Assembly (NCBI GenBank): GCA_003506435.1
Contig: DOAQ01000018.1
Coordinates: 1-54,311, forward strand
Direction: 5' to 3'
Length of the DNA stretch: 54,311 nt
From: Prolixibacteraceae bacterium
Lineage (GTDB): Bacteria > Bacteroidota > Bacteroidia > Bacteroidales > Prolixibacteraceae
Part shown: positions 18,523 through 27,890 of the stretch, in pieces
Position numbering within the stretch: the stretch's first letter is position 1
How the letters are laid out: each line of letters starts with the position of its first letter
The notes under the pieces: model-generated
The model's database searches: none
Told to the model about the DNA's origin: nothing
Seen by the model: the letters and a program-made list of their open reading frames with translations, nothing else
Made by a program: the position numbers and the translations under genes

Positions 18523-19374
18523 ATGAGACTTTTATTCTTATTTAACCTGTTATTTGTCTCCACAATTCTTTTTGCTCAGAGTGGGAAGGTCTTCGACGAC
18601 TTATCCCTGAAGAGTGAAATATTGAAGATGGACCGAAAATATGGCATTTATCTTCCTCCTGATTACGGATCATCTCAGCGTAGCTATCCCGTTCTGTATT
18701 TGTTGCATGGCGGTGGCGACGACCATACGGCCTGGCTTCAACTTGGAGAAATTCAGCAGATTACCGATAAAGCGATTCAGGAAGGAAAGGCTACTCCAAT
18801 GATCATTGTAATGCCTGACGCGAATACCGGTCGCCGTGGTTATTTCAATGATATAAAGGGGGATTGGCAGTACGAGGACTTCTTTTTTAAGGAGCTGGTC
18901 CCTTTTATTGAAAAAACATATCGTGCCCGGCCTTTAAAACGGTATCGTGCTGTTTCAGGTAACTCTATGGGTGGCGGCGGCGCTTTTATGTACGCGCTGC
19001 ACCACCCGGAAATGTTTTCCTCAGCATGTCCTTTAAGTACCTCTGCTGGCCCTCTTTCACTGGAAGAAGCAAAGAAGAGGTACAACAGGGACAATGAAAT
19101 TTATCCTGATCCGGTAATCGAAGAATATTACAAAAGGCACAATGTCCTGTCTCTCATCGAAAGTATGCCCGATGAACAGAAAAAGGCTGTACGCTGGTAT
19201 ATCGATTGTGGCGACGACGATTACCTTTTCGAAGGTAGCTGCCTTGTACACATTGCTATGCGCAAAAAGGAAATCCCTCATGAATTCCGGATACGCGATG
19301 GGGCGCATAACTGGTCGTACTGGCGTGTATCTCTTCCGTCAGTGTTGGAATTTGTCTCCGACGGTTTTCATTAA
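18523..19374 (+). CDS. Secreted carbohydrate esterase, CE1/esterase D type
   Basis: A 283-residue alpha/beta-hydrolase with signal peptide (LLFVSTILFAQ), start 2 bp after the GH2 stop. Seen: YGIYLPPDYG and PVLYLLHGGGDDHTAW (oxyanion region), nucleophile elbow GNSMGG (Ser148), acidic cluster DCGDDDY (about Asp231-233), and catalytic His262 in DGAHNW. This matches the feruloyl/acetyl esterase family (Esterase D fold). It probably removes acyl groups from the polysaccharide so that the neighbouring glycosidases can act. It is co-transcribed with the GH2 gene. Confidence 0.9.
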   Translation: MRLLFLFNLLFVSTILFAQSGKVFDDLSLKSEILKMDRKYGIYLPPDYGSSQRSYPVLYLLHGGGDDHTAWLQLGEIQQITDKAIQEGKATPMIIVMPDANTGRRGYFNDIKGDWQYEDFFFKELVPFIEKTYRARPLKRYRAVSGNSMGGGGAFMYALHHPEMFSSACPLSTSAGPLSLEEAKKRYNRDNEIYPDPVIEEYYKRHNVLSLIESMPDEQKKAVRWYIDCGDDDYLFEGSCLVHIAMRKKEIPHEFRIRDGAHNWSYWRVSLPSVLEFVSDGFH

Positions 19375-19393
19375 AACATTAAAAAATAAAGAA

Positions 19394-20968
19394 ATGAAGA
19401 AATTAGTTTCAATAACTCTTTTTATATGCACATGCGCATGTACATTGATGACAGGGTGCAAGGAAAACGATCCCGATATTCCCTCCCCTGAAGCAGGTAA
19501 AATTACTCTCTCTGCTGTTTCCGCTATGGTTAAAGTACCTATGGCATCCTATGTCCTTCTGGAAACAGATGACACGGTTAAGATCAGCGCTGCCGGGGGA
19601 GAGTATGAGTCATTTCAGGTAGTTGTTGCTTCTGTTGACAGCACCGTATTGACAGGCGTCAGATGGTCTGTTAGTGCGTTGAAAGCAAAAGCCGGCGAAA
19701 TCGGGGTCGACAACATTACGGTCAACCCGGTTGGCTATGTCCAGACAACTGTGCTGGGAAGCGGTTACCCCAGCTCATTGGGGTGGTGGCCCGATCCGCT
19801 GTTGAGGATGGATAATCTGGACATTGCAACACTCGAACGTCAGCCCTTATGGGTGACGGTCTATGTTCCCCGTAAAACGCCGGCAGGGACTTACACCGGT
19901 TATGTTCATGTCGAATCAGATAATGCAGGCAGTGCCAATATTCCCGTATCCCTTCGTGTCTGGGGGTTCGATATCCCACTTACTCCAAGTATCAAAACGC
20001 TGACCTGGGTTAATTCAACATCGCTGAAAAACTTTGGCGGTGATACAAGAGAAATGCGTAAAGCATACTATGAACTGCTTTTGAAACACCGTTTGGGGCC
20101 GGGAGGGCAGGTTGAATTAGATGAAGAAATGCTCAGTTTCTGTATTGAAAGAGGCATGAACGCATTTATTCTTGACAACATACTTAACCTGAAACGGGTT
20201 AATCAGAATAGCTACACGGATGCTTACAAGGAAAGTTTGCGTACAAGGCTTAGCGATTATGTGAATAAATTTGGACCACGCGGATGGCTTAACGGGATGG
20301 CGTACGTTTTTAACTACGATGAAGTGCCTCAATCGCATTGGCCCCTGGCAAAAGAGATGTATTCGTTTGTGAAAAGTGTCAGTCCTGATCTTAAAGTACT
20401 CCAGTGCCTGGAAAATCCGGCAGGGGTAGCAGCCCTCGCCGGTTATGCCGATACATGGGATATTTATGTGGCCCAATATGAACAATCCGGGGTAAAATAC
20501 AGGGTGGAACAAGGAGACGAAGCATGGCTGGCAATCTGCTGCTGGCCTTCTGTTCGCCCAAACCTCTTCCATGAATACCCGGCTATCGACGGAAGGATGC
20601 TGGGATGGATATGTTTCCAGACCGGGGTCACCGGCTTTGAATACTGGAGCCCGAACCTCTGGCAGGGGAATTTTGGCCCTCCCGGACTACGTGGCGGCTG
20701 GAAAGCCAATACGTTCAATAATTACAATGGCGATGGTTATCTTACCTATCCCGGGCCGGACAATATCCATTTATCCTCGGTAAGGCTTGCAAATTTTCGT
20801 GATGGGTTCGAAGATTATGAATATTTGTACCTCCTGAAAAAACTTGGTGACAAAACAAATTTGATACAGCAGGTCGTTACCGGTCCGACGAGTTATTCTT
20901 CTGACCCGAAACTTCTTTACAAGGTTCGGGAAAGTGCAGCCAAAAGGATTGAAGAATTAATGAAATAA
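19394..20968 (+). CDS. GH123-like DUF4091 lipoprotein, copy 1
   Basis: A 524-residue lipoprotein with lipobox LMTGC, an N-terminal beta-sandwich (ISAAGGEYESFQVVV, LWVTVYVPRKTPAGTYTGYV) and a C-terminal TIM-barrel of the Glyco_hydro_123/DUF4091 type. The Asp-Glu pair used by GH123 beta-N-acetylgalactosaminidases in substrate-assisted catalysis is plausibly Asp309-Glu310 in NYDEV. The C-terminus carries the family's RDGFEDYEYLYLLKKLG signature. The longer frame from 19142 was rejected, because ATG 19394 opens directly onto the signal peptide and lies 19 bp after the esterase stop. A close paralogue sits at 23730-25289. The substrate is uncertain; many DUF4091 proteins have no assigned activity. 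Confidence 0.88.
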   Translation: MKKLVSITLFICTCACTLMTGCKENDPDIPSPEAGKITLSAVSAMVKVPMASYVLLETDDTVKISAAGGEYESFQVVVASVDSTVLTGVRWSVSALKAKAGEIGVDNITVNPVGYVQTTVLGSGYPSSLGWWPDPLLRMDNLDIATLERQPLWVTVYVPRKTPAGTYTGYVHVESDNAGSANIPVSLRVWGFDIPLTPSIKTLTWVNSTSLKNFGGDTREMRKAYYELLLKHRLGPGGQVELDEEMLSFCIERGMNAFILDNILNLKRVNQNSYTDAYKESLRTRLSDYVNKFGPRGWLNGMAYVFNYDEVPQSHWPLAKEMYSFVKSVSPDLKVLQCLENPAGVAALAGYADTWDIYVAQYEQSGVKYRVEQGDEAWLAICCWPSVRPNLFHEYPAIDGRMLGWICFQTGVTGFEYWSPNLWQGNFGPPGLRGGWKANTFNNYNGDGYLTYPGPDNIHLSSVRLANFRDGFEDYEYLYLLKKLGDKTNLIQQVVTGPTSYSSDPKLLYKVRESAAKRIEELMK

Positions 20969-21082
20969 AATAAGGATAAAATATTCTTATAAAGAACACA
21001 TAAACAGCGCTTTATAGTCTTATTTGAGAAGAATATAAAGACTGAATTGTATTCTATTCCTAACTCTAAAACTTAAAGTATT

Positions 21083-23445
21083 ATGAAAATTAAAATTCAA
21101 TTTCTGTTGGGGCTAATCCTATTAGTTCCCGGCGCTTTGTGGGCAGATACGCTGTATGTTGACTGCAATCTTCCTGTCGACTGCTCGGAGGCAACCTATA
21201 ACCCGGCTACCCGGTCGTGCGATGGGGGAACATACAAAGGGTATAAAAACTTGCAGGCGGCTCTTAACAATGTGCAAATCGGAGATGTGATTTTAGGCAG
21301 GGAAGGGCGTTACTATCCGGAAGCGCCTACTTACCGTTATAACATTCCATCTGCAAAAAACGGCACCTCCTGGAATGAAGGGGAATACTTTACACTCAAG
21401 TCTGCCGATGGCGAGTGGATGATCCTCGACGGGCAGAACAACCTGCCTTCAGGAAGTGTGTATGCCGTATTGGGCCGGACACAACCGGTACTGAAATACT
21501 GGAAGTTTGAACGAATCGAAATATGCAACGGAGGATCTGCTGATGGAAAAGAGGCACGGGGATTTCACGCGGATGGCGGGCCATTCATTTTTCGCTATTG
21601 CTATATTCATGATAATTACTCAGATAGGGCAAACGATATTCCGGCAGGCATATCAGGGCATGGCTGGGATAGCTGTTTGGTCGAATATTGCTATTTCAAA
21701 AACAATGGGTCGCTGACGACAATGCATCGAAACGCTTCGCACATCTGCATGTACAGCGATTACAATGAAGTCAATATTATAAAGGATGGGTTTACGTACC
21801 TCCAACAGAGTGAACATACGATGAAAAACAATTTCCGGTATAACCTGTTTGAAGGCGGTTCATGGGGTATGCTTGAAACGAAAGGTGGACAAATATTCTG
21901 TGGACGGGATGTGAGTGGCAATGGTTACAACGATGACTATAAAGATTTCGGGGATAACGTACATCATAACATATTCAGAAATATGAGTACTGGATTGGAA
22001 CTGCACCAGGATTTTATTCAGGTGTATAACAACATCTTTGACAGTTGCAATGTTGGTATCATGCTAGGTTGGACCGAACGTGTGAGGTACAAGCAGTGCG
22101 TATATAATAATACGGTTAAACGAATTGCTAATACCGGTATAAAAGCGCACCAGTATCGTTATTATTCCACATTCAATGATACAACTATTTCATGGGAACC
22201 GATGTACTACGGTTATGTACTCAATAATATCATTGATAGTAGCTCCTATGTTTATAAGAGCGAAGAGGAACTGTCGCTTGAGGTGTTAGGAAAGTGGACG
22301 GGTGCCGTACAGGACAGTTTAATAGTAAACCATTGTTACTCGCACCGGCCTGGCAGCCATTCAAAGGATACGGACGGTTCGCGTATGATTTATTGTATAC
22401 GATCGACCAGTTTAAGACGATGCGCCCCGGTGTTAAACTCTGGATGAACGCGAATAATCCCGAAGACAATCTGTATAAAGGCACTACGGGTGCTGCCCGT
22501 TTCAAAACGCGGGGGAGCCATGTTATAAATGGCGACACGACCATTGCCAATGGTGGTATTGGAGGTGCGCATCCGTATCTGGAAGGAGTAACTCTTCCGT
22601 CGTATATCGGGGCAACCGATCCCAATAACGATAGCTGGGTAGATACCGTTCTGGGCCTTGCCAACCTGGGAACGCAGACAAATTCCTGCATCACGAGTTC
22701 TTCCACCTGTCAGAACCTCTCATTTGAGAGCCAGACGGGTACATTCGAGACTACCTTTAGCGCAACTCCTCTAAATGGACAACCTCTCGATGTGGTAGTA
22801 GGTCTTTCGTCAGGTCAGGCAAACAGTGCAGCAGATATGTCGTGTATCGTCAGGTTCTCTCTTGAAAATAAAATCATTGGGCGCAATGGCAGCGGCTGGA
22901 GTTGGAACCCATACATTAGTTACACTGCCAATACCAAATACTTATTCCGGTTGGTGGTGGATGTTGCGGCTAATACGTATAGCATCTATGTAACTCCGGA
23001 AGGAGGAAGCGAGGTGAACATTGGCGCCAATTATGCCTTCCGTGTCCCGGCAAGCAGTCTTGCCTGGTGGAGTATCGTTGATGTAGAAAATCGTGGGACG
23101 GTTGAGGCTTGTGACTTTGCCATCAGTAGTAGTACCAAAAGTGCTACCTCAATGTCAGATATCAAGCTAAACTCAAATGAGATGTGTTTGTCTTCTTACC
23201 CTAATCCATCTTCCGGCCAGGTAACCATAAAATACATAGTAGACGAACCTGGTAAAGTTACCTTATCGCTATACGATATGTCTGGCAAGCAACTAACGAC
23301 ATTAGAAAATGGATATAAAGAAAAAGGCATGCATGAAAAAAGATATGATATGATAGCCTTCCCCAACGGGACGTATTACATCAATTTAATTCATGACGGA
23401 AGATCATCTGCTTCATGCAAATTGATCAAACAAAGCAAATACTAA
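21083..23445 (+). pseudogene. Frameshifted beta-helix protein with one module and T9SS tail
   Basis: Two frames together read as one exported protein of about 785 residues. Frame one (21083 to about 22345) has a signal peptide (FLLGLILLVPGALWA) and a parallel beta-helix of polysaccharide-lyase/pectinase type: IGDVILGREGRYY, YCYIHDNYSDRAND, HHNIFRNMSTGLELH, VYNNIFDSCNVGIM and VYNNTVKRIANTGI. The reading then passes to another frame between about 22335 and 22360 (from VNHCYSH into APAWQPFKGYGRF), which continues with one copy of the ~157-residue module (about 22684-23130) and a T9SS sorting domain like that of the gene at 7012-8790. The switch fits loss of one base, with no homopolymer at the site. 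It may be a real inactivating mutation or a sequencing error. Either way the helix part would lack its module and export tail. Confidence 0.8.
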
Positions 23446-23501
23446 CGGTGATTAAATGTCAAGACCTTGGCTGTTCAGCCCGGTACTGGCGAAATATTGG
23501 T

Positions 23502-23653
23502 GAGGCTGTCCAAAAACTCTGTGTTTCTCTGTGTTTTTACCCAGTGTAACTCTGTGGTAAAAAATAAACAATTGAACCACAGAGTTTCTCTGAGTTACCC
23601 ACAGAGTTTTCACAGAGAAAAGTTATCGTAATATATACTTTTTGGACAGCCTC
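23502..23653. repeat. 152-bp palindromic MITE-like element
   Basis: Perfect 15-bp terminal inverted repeats, GAGGCTGTCCAAAAA (23502-23516) and TTTTTGGACAGCCTC (23639-23653), enclose a second perfect 11-bp inverted repeat, AACTCTGTGGT (23548-23558) and ACCACAGAGTT (23576-23586), plus repeated CTCTGTG motifs. There is no open reading frame and no clear target-site duplication. It occupies most of the 284-bp gap between the beta-helix gene and the second GH123-like gene. Related single ends occur at 3-31 and 25360-25374. Confidence 0.7.
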
Positions 23654-23729
23654 TTTAGGGTAGTTGAAAGACGGATACGGCGTTATTTCATTCCTTTTAC
23701 TTAAATCAGAAACTTTAAAATTTGTATGA

Positions 23730-25289
23730 ATGAAAAATTTAGTTTCAACGATACTTTTATTAGGTACCTTAATTCTTATGACGGGGTACAATGATTACGA
23801 TACTTCTGAAGCGGACAAAATTACCCTGTCTGCCGTATCCGGCATGGTCAAGGTTCCCATGGAATTAAAAAAGCCCTTGTTTTCAACAGAAGACACTGCC
23901 AGGATCAGCGCTGCCGGGGGAGAATACGAATCGTTCCAGATAGTCGTTTCTTCCGGCGACAGCGCTGCCGTGAAAGGGGTTCGCTGGAAGATCAGTGCAT
24001 TACGTGGAGAAACTGGTGAAATAGAAATAAGTAATATTACCCTCAACCCGGTGGGCTATGTGGAGACAACCGTAGTGCCAAAAGTTTACCCCGGTTCGCT
24101 GGGCTGGTGGCCCGACCCGCTGTTGAGAATGGACAGTTTAAGCATCCCGGCAGGCGAGCGCCAGCCATTATGGGTAACGGTTTATGTTCCGCGCGGGACA
24201 CAGGCAGGAACATATCAGGGACATATTACCGTAAATACCGACAATGCAGGAAGTTCTACAATTCCCGTTTCCCTCCGGGTCTGGGGATTCGATATTCCTC
24301 TCAAATCAAGTATTAAAACCCTGACCTGGGTTGGTTCTCTGGAAAAATCCGGGGGCAATTCGAAAGAAAACAGGAAAGCATTCTATGAAATGCTTTTGAA
24401 ACACCGTCTGGGGCCGGGCGGAAATCTTGAATTGGACGAAGACATGCTTGATTTCTGTATTGAAAGAGGAATGAATGCTTTTATTCTCGACAATATACCG
24501 AATCTAAAACGAAAGAAACAGGACAGTTACACCTTAGAATACAAAGACAGTTTGCGGACAAGGCTTAACCGGTATGTGGACCGGTTCGGGCCCCGCGGGT
24601 GGCTTGACGGGATGGCTTACGTGTACAACTACGATGAAGTGGACAAAAACCATTGGCCTCTGGCAAAGGAGATGTATTCGTTTGTGAAAGGCGTCAGCCG
24701 GGACCTTAAAGTAATCCAGTGTCTGAATATACCTGAGGGTGTGGAAGCCCTTACGGGCTATGCCGATACCTGGGATGTGTATGTACAACAATACGAAAAA
24801 TCTGGTGTGAAAAAAAGGGTGGAGGCAGGAGATGAAGCATGGCTGGCAGTCTGCTGCTGGCCTTCCAATCGTCCGAACTTTTTCCATGAATACCCGGCCA
24901 TTGACGGGAGGTTACTGGGATGGATATGTTTCCAGACCGGGGTCACCGGTTTTGAATACTGGAGCCCGAACCACTGGAAAGGGAATAGTTCGCCCCCTAT
25001 GTTGCGCGGCGGCTGGAAAGCCAATACGTTCAATGACTATAACGGCGACGGTTATCTTACCTATCCCGGGCCGGATGCCTTACCGTTAGCTTCGTTAAGA
25101 CTGGCAAACCTTCGCGACGGATTTGAAGACTACGAATATTTGTACCTCCTGAAAAAGCTCGGAGGCAATCCTGCTTCAATTCAACAGGTAGTTGCCGGGC
25201 CTCTGGATTTCACATCTGACCCGGAACTTCTTTATCATGTTCGGGAAGAAGTGGCAAAAGAGATTGAAAAATTAATAAAACAAAAATGA
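23730..25289 (+). CDS. GH123-like DUF4091 protein, copy 2, lipobox lost
   Basis: A 519-residue paralogue of copy 1 with the same beta-sandwich plus TIM-barrel order. The Asp-Glu pair is kept (Asp302-Glu303 in NYDEV), as are ICFQTGVTGFEYWSPN and RDGFEDYEYLYLLKKLG. The signal sequence ends LMTGY where copy 1 has LMTGC: a TGC-to-TAC change removes the cysteine that would be lipidated. Copy 2 may therefore stay anchored by its uncleaved signal or be cut by signal peptidase I instead, giving a different location from copy 1. It sits just after the 152-bp palindromic element and just before the 404-bp element. Confidence 0.87.
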   Translation: MKNLVSTILLLGTLILMTGYNDYDTSEADKITLSAVSGMVKVPMELKKPLFSTEDTARISAAGGEYESFQIVVSSGDSAAVKGVRWKISALRGETGEIEISNITLNPVGYVETTVVPKVYPGSLGWWPDPLLRMDSLSIPAGERQPLWVTVYVPRGTQAGTYQGHITVNTDNAGSSTIPVSLRVWGFDIPLKSSIKTLTWVGSLEKSGGNSKENRKAFYEMLLKHRLGPGGNLELDEDMLDFCIERGMNAFILDNIPNLKRKKQDSYTLEYKDSLRTRLNRYVDRFGPRGWLDGMAYVYNYDEVDKNHWPLAKEMYSFVKGVSRDLKVIQCLNIPEGVEALTGYADTWDVYVQQYEKSGVKKRVEAGDEAWLAVCCWPSNRPNFFHEYPAIDGRLLGWICFQTGVTGFEYWSPNHWKGNSSPPMLRGGWKANTFNDYNGDGYLTYPGPDALPLASLRLANLRDGFEDYEYLYLLKKLGGNPASIQQVVAGPLDFTSDPELLYHVREEVAKEIEKLIKQK

Positions 25290-25359
25290 TAACGGTCAAA
25301 AGCGGAATTGACAATATATGACCGTGTCATCAAATCACACGGAATCCCAAATTGAGAAT

Positions 25360-25374
25360 TTTTTGGATACCCTG
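25360..25374. repeat. Solo end related to the palindromic repeat family
   Basis: TTTTTGGATACCCTG resembles the right terminal repeat TTTTTGGACAGCCTC at 23639-23653, and the arm at 17-31. It abuts the left flank of the 404-bp element. No partner arm is visible. Confidence 0.3.
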
Positions 25375-25383
25375 AAAAAATGG

Positions 25384-25787
25384 CTACTCTTTATACACAT
25401 CTTTTAGAAAAGGAAATGATGGTTGACGGACAAGGAAACGGCCTGAAAGGCCAGCATAATCTATCCCAAGGCAATCCGCCAGTTGGCGGAGACGCCTTGG
25501 GTTGGAAAGCGGACAGGAAAATCGTCCGTGCGGTAACGTTCATAAAAGAGAAAATCTTATTTCGGACGAAAGAGATGACCTCGTATTTTCCGAAAATGAT
25601 GTCTGGCAATCCCGTCCGAAAGGAATTTTTTGCTTTGTTTATCGAATCCCCGCAGACGGTTTTTCTTCTGTATCCTACACCGGGCTGACGTTTCGGTTCG
25701 TTCTTTCCGAAACTATGCCCAAGGCTGAGTTATATTGGCCTTTCGGTCCGAAAAAATATACATGCATGAGTTGTGTATAAAGAGTAG
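25384..25787. mobile_element. 404-bp structured MITE-like element with inverted ends
   Basis: Perfect 16-bp terminal inverted repeats, CTACTCTTTATACACA (25384-25399) and TGTGTATAAAGAGTAG (25772-25787), are flanked by AAAAAATGG on both sides (25375-25383 and 25789-25797), a likely 9-bp target-site duplication. The interior is packed with hairpins: GGCCTGAAAGGCC (25440-25452), a nested palindrome CCCAAGGC..TCCGCC..GGCGGA..GCCTTGGG (25465-25501), TTTCGGAC/GTCCGAAA (25560-25567 and 25614-25621), GTTTCGG/CCGAAAC (25690-25696 and 25707-25713), and GGCCTTTCGGTCC (25737-25749) near the far end. No transposase is encoded, so it is a non-autonomous element. Two ORFs of about 100 codons cross it but resemble no protein I know. 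Confidence 0.72.
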
Positions 25788-25850
25788 AAAAAAATGGAGA
25801 GGATGAAGAGAAGCCAATAAGAGTAGTTCAACTTTAAACAGGTTTATAAA

Positions 25851-27890
25851 ATGAGAAAGAGTGTAATTTGTTTTGCCATCACAGTAATAAGTTTTTGCTT
25901 TTCCGGATGTAGCAATAAAAACATCCCGGATTCAGATAAAGAAGAGTTATTTCAAAATAATATCCGCAGCTATCTTTCACATGCGGCAACCCAAATTACG
26001 GATAATTCCCTGTCAGGTATAAATTCTGTTGCCGGCTGGGAAAAAGTACGCCCACTCCGTTATCAGCAGTTCCTCGAAATGATGGGTATCCGGGATTATT
26101 TCAACAAAGAAAGAACAGCGCTTAATGTAAAAATTACAGGCATAATTCAGCAGGAAGGATACCGGATCGAAAAATTGTATTACGAATCTTTACCGGGATT
26201 GTATGTTCCTGCCAACCTGTACATTCCTGATCATATCGAACACCCGTGCCCTGCCATATTGTATGTATGCGGGCATTCGCGTACCCAAAAAGAATATTAC
26301 CAGGGGTATCCCCAAAAATTTGCCCAACTGGGTTTTGTTTGCCTTATCATTGAAACCATCCAGTTTGGGGAAGTGCTGGGGGAACACCACGGTTGTTATG
26401 CGAACGGATGGTTCAACTGGTACAGCAGGGGATATAACCCGGGAGGTGTCGAACTGTGGAACGGCATCCGGGCGGTTGACCTTCTGACCGAAAGGCCTGA
26501 AGTAGACAAGGAAAATATTGGTGTCACCGGTGGTTCCGGGGGCGGGGCGCAAAGTTGGTACCTTCCTGCCGTTGACCCCCGTATAAAGGCGGCTGCCCCG
26601 GTATGTGGGGCAAGTACCCTGAAAGCCCAGGTAGCCACCAGGTCCATCGACTGGCATTGTGACTGTATGATGCCAATCAATAACTACTTGTGGGATTTCC
26701 AGGACATTGGGGCGCTGATTGCGCCGCGTCCTTTTTTGATCGTACAGGCAGACAGGGATGGTTACAACCAGATAGGATCGGTACGGCAGCTTCATACCGA
26801 TCTGGATAAAATATACAGGCTGTACGGCAAACCGGAAAATAACCGGTTGTTTGAATACCCGGGCAAACATGGGACCCAGCCATCTGCACGAAAAACAATC
26901 TTTTCTTTTTTCCTTGAACAGTTGAAAGGAGAGCATATTTCTCCGGAAGATGCAGGAGATATGGACCAATCGCCTGAACACCGGTTGACAGGTGACGAGT
27001 TAAAAGCTTACACAGATGGACTGCCGAAAGGTGATTTAACCCCTGTTATTCAGGATTGCTTTGTTAAATTGGCAGACACTCCTCAAATCAGGGACAAAAA
27101 TGAATTGTTTATGTATCGTGATTCAGTGGTAACCTTTCTCCGCGAAAAAACCTTCGGGGCATTTCCCGAAAAGAAAACTCCACTGAACCCGGTAGTGGTA
27201 TTTCAGATGCTCGATGGCGCCGGATATGGAAGAGATGTTTACAGTTTTGTACCCGAAGAAGGTTGGCGGTTGAAGCTGGAGATACAATGGAATTTTCCGA
27301 AGACTGAAAAACGGCCAATGATGGTTGTGCTGAGAAGTTCCGGAGATGTATATGAGGATTCGGAATCGTTCATTTCCGGGATCTTGGAAGATGGCTGGAA
27401 CCTCGCATTTTTGGAAGCAAGGGGCGTAGGCGAATCAGGGTGGGCTGAAAGCCTGCAATGGCATGTGAGACGGGCTTCTGCATGGACAGGAAGGACCATC
27501 GCTTCCATGCAGGTTTACGACCTGTTGCGGGGACTCGAATTTTGTCGAACGCTCGAAAATGTAGATGGAAACAAGATCGGGATTGCTGCCAGGGACGAAA
27601 TGGGGGTGGTTGCCCAGTATGCCGCCTTGCTTGGCGGGAAGTGCCACACGCTCATTTTGAAGGATCCTCCGGGGACCCAGGATGTAATCAGCCGCCCGGA
27701 TGGAAAAGGAATTGCCACAGAAATGTTGAATTGCCTCCGTGTGACGGATGTAAACCGCTTGCCTGCATTATTGCCCGATACTGAAATCAGTTTTATAGGG
27801 GAAATCCCGGATGCGTACCAATGGTCCGGAAACATTCGTGAAAAACTTGAGTTTCCTCATTTTGATATAATAAAAAACAAAGAAAGATGA
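25851..27890 (+). CDS. Double alpha/beta-hydrolase lipoprotein, acetyl-xylan-esterase-like
   Basis: A 679-residue lipoprotein (lipobox FSGC) with two hydrolase-like halves. The first half (about 90-360) has PCPAILYVCGHS, nucleophile elbow TGGSGGG (Ser229), Asp301 in QADRDGY and His340 in PGKHGTQP, matching acetyl xylan esterase/CE7- or CE15-like enzymes. The second half (about 430-670) repeats the fold outline (KRPMMVVLRSSGD, WNLAFLEARGVGESGW, DLLRGLEFCRTLENVDGNKI), but its elbow reads AARDEMG where GxSxG is expected, so it is probably catalytically dead and may bind substrate or stabilise the enzyme. It overlaps the next gene by ATGA. Its role is likely deacylation of the imported or surface-bound glycan. 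Confidence 0.85.
   Translation: MRKSVICFAITVISFCFSGCSNKNIPDSDKEELFQNNIRSYLSHAATQITDNSLSGINSVAGWEKVRPLRYQQFLEMMGIRDYFNKERTALNVKITGIIQQEGYRIEKLYYESLPGLYVPANLYIPDHIEHPCPAILYVCGHSRTQKEYYQGYPQKFAQLGFVCLIIETIQFGEVLGEHHGCYANGWFNWYSRGYNPGGVELWNGIRAVDLLTERPEVDKENIGVTGGSGGGAQSWYLPAVDPRIKAAAPVCGASTLKAQVATRSIDWHCDCMMPINNYLWDFQDIGALIAPRPFLIVQADRDGYNQIGSVRQLHTDLDKIYRLYGKPENNRLFEYPGKHGTQPSARKTIFSFFLEQLKGEHISPEDAGDMDQSPEHRLTGDELKAYTDGLPKGDLTPVIQDCFVKLADTPQIRDKNELFMYRDSVVTFLREKTFGAFPEKKTPLNPVVVFQMLDGAGYGRDVYSFVPEEGWRLKLEIQWNFPKTEKRPMMVVLRSSGDVYEDSESFISGILEDGWNLAFLEARGVGESGWAESLQWHVRRASAWTGRTIASMQVYDLLRGLEFCRTLENVDGNKIGIAARDEMGVVAQYAALLGGKCHTLILKDPPGTQDVISRPDGKGIATEMLNCLRVTDVNRLPALLPDTEISFIGEIPDAYQWSGNIREKLEFPHFDIIKNKER

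Noticed and set aside
25380..25780. Two overlapping ORFs of about 100 codons inside the 404-bp element
   Set aside because: The codons run through perfect hairpins and inverted ends, and the two frames overlap each other. They look like chance frames in a structured repeat.
26190..26981. 263-codon frame on the minus strand
   Set aside because: Lies wholly within the well-supported esterase gene on the plus strand and shows no motif.
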